Source of the DNA: Bolinopsis microptera
Taxonomy: Eukaryota; Ctenophora; Tentaculata; Lobata; Bolinopsidae
DNA length: 64,000 bases
NCBI RefSeq assembly: GCF_026151205.1
Contig: NC_087075.1
Coordinates: 4,890,858-4,954,857 of the forward strand
Direction of reading: 5' to 3'
A model generated the notes under the pieces. That model was not told the origin of the DNA, did no database searches, and saw only the letters and a program-made list of their open reading frames with translations. Positions 26,701-37,622 of the stretch are shown piece by piece. Every line of letters starts with the position of its first letter. Within the stretch, counting starts at the first letter, position 1. A program made the position numbers and the translations under genes.

Positions 26701-29700
26701 AAATAAATGTCTTGCAACTTCACAATATCATTAAGGTATGATACGGGATATCTTTGTAATCAAATTTATATCCTGTAATTGAAAACGTATCATATTTTCA
26801 AGGCCAGGTTACTTGGAGGAAATCAATTCTTCGTGACCCAAGTTTCAAGATGTCGTATAAATTTGTAGTGTTCGTTTTTATAACTGTCGTTATAACGGTT
26901 AAACCGAGTCATGCTGCTTCGGATACAGGTACGTGTGATATGTAATTTGTAATTTGTAATTTGTATTTGTAATATTAATATTATCATGTAATCTGTAATT
27001 TGTAATTTGCTTGTATATTTTTCTACTCATTGGCCACATTAGCATGATATACTTCATCATTTACTTTATTTTAGAGGAGATCGTGAGGACTGATTATCTA
27101 ATCTCCAACTGCAAGCTTTTAGTGTTAATAAGATGTGGTCCTTTCGAATTCAGACTCGCTGCAAAGACCAGAAGTAGTTTTTGACTGAAACCTCTGTTTT
27201 AAAGGTGTCATGTGAAGTATTTTCCAGTATGCTATCAAATTTATTTCAGTGGTTCAGTACGGAATAACTTACTCCATTGGAGATCACCGGTACGCACGAA
27301 CTAGAAATTCTCAGTATGTTAAAATAAAAGGAACAAGCGGAGAGACAGATGAAATGCTATGTGAAACAGATTTCTATGTTAACAACCAAGATGTTTTGTG
27401 TGTTTTTGGGAGTTATGTTGACATAGGGGAGTATAGATGTGTGTCGTTGAGGACTGGAGGAAGTGATGGACTATTACTTGCTAAGGTAATGTAAACAACC
27501 AAGTGTTAGATGATTTTATTAGCTAGCTTGTAAAAACGTGAGCTTACGGTCTCATGGTCAGTATACATCCACATCTGCCCAAGTTTGATCATTTTCTGTC
27601 AGTCAAATAATATCAAATCGTAATCCTAGTTATGTCAGGAGGGGGTTTTTACGTTTTTAGAAACATATTCAGTGATACAACGGGTAGTTTGTTAAATGTT
27701 CCTCAAACAACCCAGGTGAAGGTGCAAATAGACGGTATAGAGGCTGACACGATTATGCCTCAACACGATGAAGATTACATAGGTCTGGACGATGGTGAAA
27801 CTATGGAATTCTGCTTAGAAGGTAAGCATTCAACTACCCTTCATTTCCCTCTTTTCTTTTCCCCATTCTCCTCCATCAGCAAACCAGATCTGGAGCTGTA
27901 AGTCCCAGATCTGGTTTGACTGTATTAAAGGACCAGTTAACTGAAAAATTTGTAGTCTCCAATTTGGCTAAGATTTAAATCAGCTGTGACAAACTGGTAA
28001 AGAATCGTATCGCCGAAAGAACCAACTCTCTAGCGTACGTGTAACGCGTGTTATTGCAATAATAAGCTGTGGCCTCGTGACGTCACGAAGTCCCTCAGTG
28101 CGCGCTGGCATAGCGTAATACGTTGCAAATGTTTATCGTTGTCATTAAAACACGTGTTACTCACTCAAATTTTAGAATTATGACTATTACCCGAGTTCTC
28201 CAAAATCCTTATAGTTTTGGCTATCATCCTAACTAAAGGAATAGCTGATTGGATGTACAGTGCTCACGTCATGATTTTAAACAGTGATATAGGTTCTTGG
28301 ACAGAGGCGGGTGAATGTACGGTTAGAAAGTTTCTGCTATTACAGTTCTTATGTCATATTATGTGATAATTTTGGATTGTTTTCATTGCTTAATTACACA
28401 AGCAGGGAGACTGTACTGAATATTTTTCCCCAGTCCATGAAACTCTAACGAATTTAAAAGGATCTAGATAAGTAGGAGCTAGTTTGTTCAATTCCGAGAG
28501 CAATTATATTTATAGCATAGCGAAATTTCTAACTTTAATCTGCATGTGTCAGCCAGTACAGGAGACAAGAAGTCTGGCTACTTTACGGCCGTTCCTCTGG
28601 GACCATTAGTAGAAGTAGCTTCTATCAGAACAGTGCCGTGGGAACAGAATTCCCGCCAAAATACCCGGTCTACCAAATAGTAATAGTGATTGGAGTGTAC
28701 GGTGTGCGGTGTGTTACAGTTTTGAATTATACTTCGGCTTACCTAGTTGTTATCCTAATTGCATTATCATCGGTACATAACATAAATAAACTACTGGTAA
28801 GTTTAAATACCAAGTGCAAACGTGTTCAGTCAATCGACCCACTGAACAAATATAGAATTTCCAAGATCCTATTATTCTTTGGCCATATATTAATACGGCA
28901 CGATCGATTGTTAGATGGTTAAACGACCAACGTTAATCTATACAATTCTAAAACTATGAGCTAGCACTTTAATCTAAAAATACACTTTTTATATTACTCC
29001 TGATTTTTACATTTCACGTAAAACATTGTCGCCACAGGTTGATCATGGACACTAACAGCTTAATTTGAGATAAATGACTATGAGTTTCTCTAAAGTTAAC
29101 TCTAAAGTTGTGTAATCCAGTCATTTATGGTCATTTATGGAAATGAACCTGCAAATGTTCAGATACTCACGAAACTTTGCACAGGGGGTGATGCAACGAC
29201 CATTAATGACCATTAATGACCATTAATGACCATTAATGACCATTAATGACAATGTCAGTTTTGCCAAAATTTCAAATACTGACATTAATGGTCATGTTTT
29301 TTTTCGCACTTCCTGGAACAAGAAGGACGGACACGAGGACCACTTAGAACCTACCTAAAGTTAACTAACAATAAGTAGACGGTACTTTACGTCTTGGAAG
29401 GGGATGAAAAGTTAATTTTACAACTTTCTCAAACACTGATATTACTACATATTACAACTAACCCAATTATACCATAACAACAACGTTCTCCCAATCTAAA
29501 TTTATTATTGAACCATCCTGGGTCTTCACCCAACACTGGGAAGACATATCGTGCTCAATACAGATCGCCACCGCAGGTCTTCTCTCTCCCGACTGAGCAT
29601 TTCCTTTTCTTTGTGATGCTTTAGATGTCTTAACAGATATAGAAAGCACTTTGCCCTGCACAACCGTGCGCCTTCTTTTTTCATCCTTGCCTGTTATGAG

Positions 29701-32700
29701 TATACCAGTTATTGTTCCACCAACTTGCACCTCTTGAGCGTTGCATAGCTCTGGTTCTGCTAAACCTTTACAGACTGGGCGATACAACCCAATACTTGTA
29801 TCCAAGGCAAGACCAAAAAATCTTTTCCTTCGGCTTTTCGCACCAAAGTTGGTCTTGCCTTGGTTACAATATTTGGTCACGACCTTAGTGGAGCTATCAA
29901 CCAGCTCTTCGTCCTCATAATCAGAAAAATTGTCTTCACTCTCATGGTCTGATTCATCATCTGATTGTTGTTCACTACCATATGAGAGTGGAAATTGGAG
30001 ACTCCGCCGTCTTTCAGAAATAACATTTCCATTATCACCTGAAAGATACGAACTTCCATAACTAGAAGAGGAAACAAAGAGTTCCTCTCCAATCTTAAAT
30101 CCTCTTTTTAAGCTTTGGATTATAAGGTTACTCATCTTGACCGAACCTCCAAAATCAACAGCAATCTTTTTCTCTGGATGTTTGCTCCACTCAGAACAAA
30201 AGAGTGTCTTCCCCCGGGTATGAGCGGTTTTATGAACACTTGTACCACATTCAACATCAAGCGTATTCTCCACCTCTAATAGTCGGTTGTAACGACCCAT
30301 GGCTTCAGGGACTCTTGTAGAGTCGATTTGTGTGCGTCTACCGGAGTGCCGCCCAACCCTGATTCGAGCGAAGAGTTGTTCATTTTGATCAGACGATAAA
30401 AACCACGGTACTACTGGTGCTTTGGGGTGATTACAAATCAAGTCGACAAAATACAAGACAAGTCCGTTAGCTGCGGTTATTAAGTCTTTGAAGCTTTCTC
30501 TAGTTATGAAGTTCTCGCTGGTATTTAATTTCTTCGAGTGTTCTCCCCACAGAGTGAAGAACGTGAAAACAGTCCACGCATTTTCAGCTCTTTCTGAAAC
30601 AGTCAGCGATTTGTCATAAAACGCTGCCAGGAGCAAAAACCCGGCCTTAAGATAGGCCGAGAGGCTCAGAAATCCTGCTTGTTTTAGAACATCCCATGTA
30701 GCCGTTAGCTCTGCAGCACACTGCGGGTTTTGTCTATCAGAGTGCTGCAGAGTTGTAAGGGATACAGAGTCTCTGAATTCTTCACTTTCCGTAGCGAGTT
30801 TAAGAATCATCCCCCAGTTTAGGGTGAATTTCGTGTCTTTGATCGAATCAGAATCGGCCATTATGATGAATCTAGTACTGAGGTAATGGAGACAGTTAAC
30901 CAGTTTTTTCAACTCATGACAGATGTCCTGCATGGGAAAGTTTCCTGTTTTGTTGAAGTAAAATACTGGCGGGTACTCCAACTTCGACAGCTCGCTCTGA
31001 CTGGCTGTTTTGATCCGTTCATCTGTATTGACCTAAGCCGCTGATCTCCGTACGAAACATGATTTCTCCCCTCAATTAGTCAAGGCTACTGCCAGATATT
31101 TCAAAATTTGAGATATCTTATGACCATTAATGACCATTAATGACCATTAATGACCATTAATGACCATTAATGACCATTAATGACCATTAATGACCATTAA
31201 TGACAATGTCAGTTTCGGAAAAATCTCAAATACTGACATTAATGGTCGTTGCATTACCCCCTTTGCACAGACCTTCCCGAAGGTATGAATAAACGATTTT
31301 CGTTTGGAGACATTTTTTTGACAGTGGAGAAAACCCAGGAGGGCCACGCCCATATTGACCCAATAACGTAACCGACCCCTTGCTTCTGAAGGTCGTAGAG
31401 ACTTCAAAATAGGCTTAAACGAAGCCACATATGCATGTTTATATAGGAGTTATTGAGCAACACATGGCCCAAAATCCTTACTTTTCGAGAAATTCGCCAA
31501 AAACCATTTTGAGCGTGGTGCTGAGCCCATTTTCGATAGGATCGTGATAGAGTCTTTAGACAGGGTGCAAAAGAACCGCAATTAGCATATTAATATATGA
31601 CTTACGAACAAACATATGCCTTAAAGTGCTTACTTTTTCAGTTATTGGCGAAAAACTGATTTTCGGTTCCAGAAATCATGCAAAACTATGGGTATCTGGT
31701 AAATTGGGCTATGAAGGCTCTAAAGGTTTTTGAATGTGTGCAAATTGTGCAGAATGGCCATGTTTATATACAACTTATGAAGCAACATGTACCCTAAATT
31801 ACTTACTTTTCGAGTTATTCGGGGAAAAACATTGTATTATGTCCATTTTCTACCTGTAAAATACATTCTCACGAGCTCCTCTGCGCGCGCAAGGGACTTC
31901 GTGACGTCATCGCCAAAATAATACAAACGCTATTTACACGTGTTAGAGAGCAGTTAGAGATTTAGGAATTTCGACTCGTTGCTTAGTTTGCTATTTGTCA
32001 CAATCTGTCAAAATATGAGTATAACTTTTTTTTCAGTTAACTGGTCCTTTAAACAATTAAAGTAAAAGATGCTACATCTTGAAACAAATTACAGAATAAT
32101 AAAAGTAATTTTAATTATGTTATTTTTCCTCATCAACTTTATTTTAGCGGTTCAGTACGGTATAACTTACTCGATTGGAGATCACCGGTACGCACGAACT
32201 AGAAATTCTCAGTATGTTAAAATAAAAGGAACAAGCGGAGAGACAGATGAAATGCTATGTGAAACAGATTTCTATGTTAACAACCAAGAAGTTTTGTGTG
32301 TTTTTGAGAGTTATGTTGACATAGGGGAGTATAGATGTGTGTCGTTGAGGACTGGAGGAAGTGATGGACTATTTCTTGCTAAGGTTTTGTAAAGCAAGAT
32401 GTGTAAATAATGCAAATGGCGCCATACATTTTTAAGCGATTTATTTATAACTAAGCAGATCTGAGCACGCATCTATGATCTATCCAAGTTGCCAAGTTTT
32501 CTAAATTATAAATGAACCCAGGTGAAGGTACAAATAGACGGTATAGAGGCTGACACGATTATGCCTGACGACGATGAGGATTACATAGGTCTGGACGATG
32601 CTGAAACGAAGGAGTTTTGTTTAAATGGTAAGAAAAAGTCCCTTCTCTTCCTAACCTCCTTTCTAAACTAACGCTATAGTAATTAGTAATAATTTGAATT

Positions 32701-35700
32701 AGATCGCTTAAAGTTGATCCTTAAAGTTGTAATCATCGCCAGAGACCCATGCAGTCACAACTTTTATAACAGTGAATAGTTGATCTGTCCTTCCTCACCC
32801 TAGGTGCTCCTGAAGATAGTCCTGAAGATGATCCAACTAGAACTGAGATAAGCACGGTAGGTAGGTACCAGCTCTAAAACTTGGGGTCTATTATACATGA
32901 TTATAATGCTGCTGAATGCTAAACAGCATAGTTTTTAACCTTATGCAGGACACTTTCAAAATCAACGTAGAATCGTTTTTTTGCACTTAAGGACACACAA
33001 AATCCTAAATTTTGCAGTGCGACCCTCTAGTCTCAGAAAGTTGGTTGCAGGTCCCTCTTTTTTATTGAGTTACCTCAAAATTGAGTTTCAATCGAGAGAA
33101 CTCACATTAATCAGGGTTTAAATAAGTAAACGGGAATCTTGTAAGATGGGAAAATGCAAAGGGAAATGCCCAAAAAATAGCTAAGAACATTTATCGGTTC
33201 TGATAAATCGAAACAAGAAAATTCAAAGCAAAGTAAATCTTGCGGTAAATTTAAAATTAACCTTTACATTTTAAGAAATTAAAGGATGAGGGGACCTTAG
33301 AAAAAGTTTTTTTCTCGTGCAAATCCTTTTATCACATTAATCGTATAAACCACTTTAGTGGAATCCGCAAAGTTGTATTTCATTCGCGCGCCGAGATATC
33401 CAGCCAAAACAATTTGAACCTGTGACGTCAATTATGTGAGTTGCTCTGATCCGCGCATATAGAAATACAGGTAAAATGAGCGTGCGGGCCGACTAAATTA
33501 CTAATTAAGAATAAATTAACAATTTACGATACTAACGAGCCTATAACCAATGGAGAGGAGACTTTTTATGACCGGTTGAAAAAAGAATTATCACCCCACG
33601 ATAACCATGAGCCGAGATACACCTGGAATAAGATTGAAGTCACACAGAAAGGCATGTAAATTATGTATATTTATAGCTCCCAACGTAACACCTAGCAACT
33701 CCCTGTTTCGTACCACAGTTGATATATCAACATGTCATATCAACACAACACGGTCCTAATAAAAATGGATCGGGTAGGTATGAAATGCATGTCTTCATTC
33801 CAGTTGGACAAGCACCAAGCACCAAGCTTTTAAGTTCTAACTCACTATGTGACACTACTTATACCGTAAGCAAGATTTGCAACTATTACACCAAGCAATA
33901 TTATACCAAGCATAGCAGACGAACACATCCACATTCGTTACGCTTTACACTCAAGTCACAGCAAACGAAAACGGTAAATCATAAATGAGTGTACAACTAA
34001 AGGCCGGTACACGCGCAGTGTCAAACCGCACGTGCCTACTCAGATAGGACTAGAGGCGCCAAGGGCCAGCTAGTAAAATGTCTTCTACTACATCATACAT
34101 TCTTTTTAATTGTGTCCATATCGGGTTTCAAACAAGTCAAAACAAAATAGCAGTTTGTGGTTTAGTTAGCGGATGCTACTTATCTTTGCTATTTATAAAT
34201 AGAAATACCTACTACAACTACAAGAAAGCCTTTCTGAGTTACATTTAACTATTATTATTAAAGAGAATTATTCGTAACTTAGACTAATTCAGTGCAACCA
34301 AAGATACCGCTCTCGCAAACGCCAAAGGTAACACGACGTAATTAAAACAGAACAGAACAAAATGTTGACACGAGCAAAGGGTGCGCGCGCACGTTGGTCT
34401 TAACACATAAGTGACGTCACAGCCCAAAATTGCTATCAGCCAATAGGAGCGCGGCGTGATATTGCACGAATTATCGATTTCACAGTCCGGCGTATTTTTT
34501 GATTCTACACACTTTCACAGGACTTAAACGCGAATATTTGGAAGTAAATTCTAAGGTCCCCTCATCCTTTAAGTTCAAATTCAACGTACCCTGGCAGCAT
34601 CAAAGATATCTTCAGAGTTGTTCAACTCAGGGAACTGGAAACCTTCTACCTTCAGCGCATCAAACGCCTCCTTCACAGAGTTGTAACGGTATTCTCCTTT
34701 AAAGACTTCATTCCAGGAAGCCACCAGGGACAGCACTTTAGTTCGCACTGTGGCATAACCGGTCTGAAATAGTGCATCTTGTTGCTTTTGAATGCGTATC
34801 TCGGACGATTCAAGAGTGACTTAGTATTAGTGTTTACTCAAATTTTGACAGTAATTTCATGCTTGGAGAAAGAAAATTTATAAGAAATTTACAAGAGTGG
34901 CCATTACTTTATTGAATACACAAGACTTGAGATCCTGAGGATAGCTTAAGTTTAGAAATAATAATTAGGAAATAATAGAATTAAATGAATACAATTTCAA
35001 TGCTTTTGGAATTTGGAGGTAGGAGATATTACTATACCATGAACTGATGAAAGGCCCAGCATAAACCGACGAAAAAGAATTATTGGTACTTTCTACTTTT
35101 CTAGCCTCAATGCGATTACAGATTATATATCAATTGCAAGATTGCAGGCTTCAAAGAATAGGAAATAGCGTCCAATCCCGTCTTAATAACCTATGTATAA
35201 TGCTTTAGAATGTAAGGAAAAGGACCCAATCACTTGATAAACTTGAGGTAGCATTTTTCAAAGCGGTCTTGTGCAATGTACATAAGAGCATAAGGTTATG
35301 CTCGGGCTGATTTTTCATCTATCTTCCAAAGTAGTCTATCAATGGTACATACTGCTCAAATCACCACTGCACCAAATCAGATTCAAGATTGCAAGAACAA
35401 AATGCTTTATTAAAATAAACACACTCACCCTGACAAGCTCTTTCAGTTCCTCTAGAAACTCATACTGGGTGACTTGCTCGTGCATTGGCTGTCCACAGTT
35501 CTTAACCAGGCATTCCAGTACTAGCAGAGAGTTCATTACAACTTGGGAGTTCCTGTGAAACAGGAGCTTGCGTATTGCTGATAGGGCCGAGCTTGTTGAG
35601 ATCTGGGGGTCATGGTAGAAGTGAAGATGAAGTCTATTTCCATGGTGATTACATCAGTTTTAGAATAAGAGATACTTCGTAGTATACAGCTCACTTATTA

Positions 35701-36633
35701 CTTAATGGAGTCATGTAGTCATGTAGTTTCCATGATCTGAGCTGACAGTTGGAATTTGTGAAGTTAAATTTGGATGTGAAATGAAAGTGAAGTGGAATGG
35801 AATTCAAGGAATACAAGGAATACAAATTTCAAATCTTTAAAAGCTTCAAGAGTAATTACTGTCAAGGTAATATTAACATCATAACGCCATTTCTCGCCCC
35901 ACTCCATGATAATAATATTAACCAAGAATGAAATTTCACGATACTTAGACTTGTTTTTATTTAATTAACTTAGATTTTACTTTCTAGATTTAATATTAAT
36001 ACAATTTACTAAAGAAAGAAAAATTTTGAAAAGAATAATTTTGTTTACAGTCCCCTTTTTGTTGCTTGAGCCAGGCCACTTTGAACTCGTTGTTGCGTGA
36101 GAAGACTGTGAAATGTAACATAAAGTGAAATGTAACGTGAAATATGAAATGTGAAGTGAAATGTGAAGTGAAATGTGGTGCGAAATGTTAAGTGAAATAT
36201 GAAACGTAAAGCGAAATGCGGAGTGAAATGTGAAATTTGGTGCTTAATGTAAAGTGAAATATGAAACGTAAAGTGAAATGCGAAATGTAAAGTGAAATGT
36301 CAAGTGAAATGTGGTATGTAAGTTTACGTACCTCTTGCTGCCTAACAAGGTCGCACATAGCCAGCATGCCCATCCAATCTGGCTCCGTGACCTGCTCATC
36401 TGTTGCTTTACCTGCAACATACCTTTATCAGTGATAAAACAATACACTGACAACTCACTTTGTATTTCAAAAATGTATAATTTGGATCGGTACAGATTAC
36501 CACATTAAGGTATTAATTTATTAATCAATTTTGTGTGTACGATCCTGTTTGATAACAATAATTTTAAAAGGTTGTAAAAACACTTTTACTTACTGAGTAA
36601 TCTCTCGAATGTAGATCCACCAAAAATGGGCAT
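20745..36633 (-). CDS. HGS: HGS/Hrs, ESCRT-0 subunit (VHS-FYVE-UIM), ~15 exons
   Basis: Hrs binds PI3P and ubiquitinated cargo on early endosomes and, with STAM, starts ESCRT sorting. Exons: 36594-36633 (MPIFGGSTFERLL), 36332-36411, 35429-35602 and 34590-34763 (VHS); 25128-25283 (FYVE: KRKHHCRNCG); 24829-24975 (VRVCSIC, then Ala-rich); about 24350-24483 (UIM region); 23833-23967; 23420-23515; 23049-23160; 22583-22775; 22346-22447; 21844-21978 (coiled coil); 21058-21606 (Gln/Pro repeats); 20745-20921 (ends DLISF-stop, like the clathrin-box end of human HGS). Most exon phases join. About 800 residues are predicted against 777 in human. Oddities: the UIM exon is frame-broken here but intact at 52150-52275, and one base appears missing near 22690. 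The VHS-FYVE intron is about 9.3 kb and hosts another gene and four transposable elements. The promoter faces RNase T2. Confidence 0.93.
21205..21440 (-). repeat. Coding minisatellite encoding GQPPQSM repeats
   Basis: About ten tandem units of 21-27 bp inside the Gln/Pro-rich HGS exon, encoding Met-Gly-Gln-Pro-Pro-Gln-Ser/Asn/Gln heptads or nonads. Unit length stays a multiple of three, so copy number can change without loss of frame. Confidence 0.88.
23165..23287. repeat. (AAGTAACAAAT)n intronic repeat
   Basis: About ten imperfect 10-13-bp units in the HGS intron directly beside the acceptor of exon 23049-23160. Confidence 0.85.
23624..23710. mobile_element. 87-bp near-perfect palindrome in HGS intron
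   Basis: Arms of about 42 bp (outer GAAATTCC ... GGAATTTC; inner GCACGACAA / TTGTCGTGC) meet with only about 2 unpaired bases and a few mismatches. This looks like a tiny foldback or MITE; the loop is too small for a typical miRNA precursor. Confidence 0.7.
23975..24182. repeat. (TTGTTGTTAG)n intronic repeat
   Basis: About 20 units of TTGTTGTTAG with TTGTTGTTGG variants and a pure GTT stretch, next to the acceptor of HGS exon 23833-23967. Confidence 0.88.
25328..26022. mobile_element. 695-bp full-length palindrome flanked by TTAA
   Basis: The two halves are near-perfect inverse copies from end to end (GGCCAGAGGG..., then a G run, ... a C run, CCCTCTGGCC). The spacer is a few bases near 25675. 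It is flanked by TTAA on both sides, and copy 2 at about 57920 has a single TTAA and no insert, which proves insertion with TTAA duplication. TTAA targets are typical of piggyBac and Kolobok; there is no transposase, so it is a foldback MITE. Confidence 0.88.
26494..26709. mobile_element. 216-bp foldback element (copy 1)
   Basis: Arms of about 85 bp (CATTTATTTATTATTATTAC ... inverse) around a central spacer of about 50 bp. The same element is present at 58791-59006, so it predates the duplication. It lies about 140 bp upstream of the PLAT-like start codon. Confidence 0.75.
26850..32877 (+). CDS. Secreted two-domain PLAT-like protein, nested in HGS intron (copy A)
   Basis: Exons: 26850-26928, 27250-27485, 27716-27821, 32148-32383, 32522-32627, 32804-32877. 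All phases join to give 278 residues: a signal peptide (hydrophobic VVFVFITVVITV, cut near HAA), two tandem domains of about 113 residues, and a short acidic tail stopping at TAA 32877. Each domain spans two exons and has four conserved Cys (EMLC, VLCVF, YRCVS, EFCL). The motifs VKIKGTSGETDEMLC, DIGEYRCVSLRTGG and a following beta strand resemble secreted PLAT/LH2-type domains; that match is inference. The two domains are almost identical. The gene runs antisense inside the HGS VHS-FYVE intron and is split by the element 27929-32048 in its third intron. A second copy lies at 59147-60785. The last exon could instead splice at 32857 (GTAGGT). Confidence 0.72.
29185..31260. mobile_element. 2.1-kb transposon with terminal iterons, nested in the TTAA element
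   Basis: Ends GGGGTGATGCAACGACCATT and its inverse (one mismatch), flanked by a 10-bp duplication CTTTGCACAG (8-10 bp depending on the G-run boundary). Inside each end is an array of TGACCATTAA units (about 5 on the left, 8 on the right), followed by a hairpin AATGTCAGT ... ACTGACATT and one inverted iteron. It carries the minus-strand ORF 29467-30933. Duplication length and subterminal repeats recall MULE, hAT or Zisupton-like elements, but no family is proven. Confidence 0.85.
29467..30933 (-). CDS. Putative transposase or transposase remnant of the iteron element
   Basis: The open frame runs from above 30981; the first in-frame ATG is at 30933, giving about 488 residues. It has a helical N-terminal half, a central block SSDQNEQLFARIRVGRHSGR that resembles the C-terminal motif of several DDE transposases (a conserved acidic residue near F-x-x-I/L-R), an acidic Ser-rich linker, and a C-terminal half with a basic patch KSRRKR. 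I cannot place a full DDE/D triad, so the catalytic N-terminal part may be missing or in another exon; an acceptor-like CTTAG lies just upstream of the open frame. It is the only sizeable ORF in the element. Confidence 0.6.
   Translation of the reverse strand: MQDICHELKKLVNCLHYLSTRFIIMADSDSIKDTKFTLNWGMILKLATESEEFRDSVSLTTLQHSDRQNPQCAAELTATWDVLKQAGFLSLSAYLKAGFLLLAAFYDKSLTVSERAENAWTVFTFFTLWGEHSKKLNTSENFITRESFKDLITAANGLVLYFVDLICNHPKAPVVPWFLSSDQNEQLFARIRVGRHSGRRTQIDSTRVPEAMGRYNRLLEVENTLDVECGTSVHKTAHTRGKTLFCSEWSKHPEKKIAVDFGGSVKMSNLIIQSLKRGFKIGEELFVSSSSYGSSYLSGDNGNVISERRRSLQFPLSYGSEQQSDDESDHESEDNFSDYEDEELVDSSTKVVTKYCNQGKTNFGAKSRRKRFFGLALDTSIGLYRPVCKGLAEPELCNAQEVQVGGTITGILITGKDEKRRRTVVQGKVLSISVKTSKASQRKGNAQSGERRPAVAICIEHDMSSQCWVKTQDGSIINLDWENVVVMV
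31440..32000. repeat. Degenerate internal repeats of the TTAA element
   Basis: Three related blocks of about 170-190 bp, each with 'acttat/acgaa..caacat', 'cttactttttcgagttatt' and 'gaaaaac', near 31440, 31595 and 31770. Confidence 0.55.
33282..34569. mobile_element. 1.3-kb TIR element, TA target site (copy 2)
   Basis: AAGGATGAGGGGACCTTAG at the left and its inverse CTAAGGTCCCCTCATCCTT at the right, with TA on both sides. The interior is the reverse complement of 12596-13919. Non-autonomous. The right end stops about 18 bp short of the donor of HGS exon 34590-34763. Confidence 0.85.
35805..36105 (-). mobile_element. LINE 3'-end fragment in HGS intron
   Basis: Similar to 50415-50660, the 3' end of the truncated LINE on the minus strand. 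It ends in short ATTCCTTGT repeats (plus strand 'acaaggaat'). Confidence 0.6.
36105..36310. repeat. (AAGTGAAATGTG)n intronic minisatellite
   Basis: About 200 bp of 10-12-bp units 'aagtgaaatgtg/aaacgtaaagtg' directly downstream of HGS exon 36332-36411. Confidence 0.85.
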
Positions 36634-37622
36634 CCTAGTTGGCTACAAAGTATGTTTAATGTTTATAAGATGATAGCAATCTAAAGGATACCAACAGTAT
36701 TTATAAAGAATGAAATTGTAGTTAGATGGTATAAACATAATCTTTCTTATTTTTATATTAAACTAATTTATTTGCCAAAGCCTGAACATAAACTATTACA
36801 TTAGGTAATTCTAAATTCTGATACGTCGTAAATCTGTAAAACTGAAAAATTATTAGTTGCATGACTTAATAAGTACACATTTTCACGGTCTTTTAACTTT
36901 GTGTGACCTCAATTCCAGGCTCTTATTATACTGAGGGTCCTGACTCCTAGTACAGAGCTTAAAAGATCATGTCCACTGGAATAGGGAGGAAAATGCAGCT
37001 GCTAACCAGTAAATATTGAACAATTTGCCGTAAAATGAGTTAACACTTAATAACTAAACTTCTCTTTGTCAAAAGAATGATAGATCCAGGACCAGCGTTG
37101 ACTGTTCGTGATTCCAGCTGCCTGTGATTCTGAGAGATTTGTCAAATAGCTTCATCACAATGTCCCTGCCACCATCTGGTTCCCTTAACTGAGGGTTCTA
37201 AACTGACAGCCATTGTTTATCTTTAAAGTAGCCTCACTCTCACCTCCATCCCACCTGTTACCAGTCGCAACTTACTTTAAATTCAAGGCTCATGTATATT
37301 TCCACTCTTTTCCACCTATATTATATTCTTATTAATTTAACACTGTTTCCTTTATTTACAACCCTCTTGATCTTCTGTCCTATGGCACCAGCCCCATGTG
37401 AATAAACTAGGTTTTAAGACCCTGCAGCACCTCTAAAGATAAAAATAAATAGACATGGTCAATAACGAAGTTATAACAGTGCTAATTTCACTCTTCACAG
37501 CACCTGTGCTCTTAGTTTCAATAAATAGCGATTTCCACCCTCATACTCCACTAATTAGAGTGGGTATTTAAGCCTGTTCTTTCGCCACATTTTACTTGCG
37601 TCGTATATTTTTCGTTTCATCT
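36634..37622. promoter_or_regulatory. Divergent intergenic promoter region HGS / RNase T2
   Basis: 989 bp separate the two start codons, so both promoters must lie here. A TATA-like TATTTAAG at 37565-37572 is about 51 bp upstream of the RNase T2 ATG. No other motif could be assigned. Confidence 0.45.

Larger units (their letters stand above)
27929..32048. mobile_element. 4.1-kb TTAA-flanked TIR element
   Basis: Starts AGGACCAGTTAACTGAAAAA and ends with its inverse (CAGTTAACTGGTCCT), flanked by TTAA on both sides. Copy 2 at about 60217 has the empty site with one TTAA. Without the inner transposon (29185-31260) it is about 2 kb and shows no transposase, so it is non-autonomous. TTAA plus these ends suggests a Kolobok- or piggyBac-type element; the family is inference. 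It sits in an intron of the PLAT-like gene and in the HGS intron. Confidence 0.85.
24341..32683. repeat. Copy 1 of a duplicated segment (HGS exons + nested PLAT-like gene)
   Basis: Homologous to 52129-60838 in the same orientation. The shared parts cover the HGS UIM, linker and FYVE exons, the start of the long intron, the 216-bp foldback, and the PLAT-like gene up to its fifth exon. Differences are mostly clean insertions: 25328-26022 and 27929-32048 occur only in this copy. Confidence 0.88.

Noticed and set aside
28638-28922. 94-codon plus-strand ORF with a hydrophobic stretch inside the TTAA element
   Set aside because: No conserved motif, no supporting splice sites, and the element is non-coding elsewhere.
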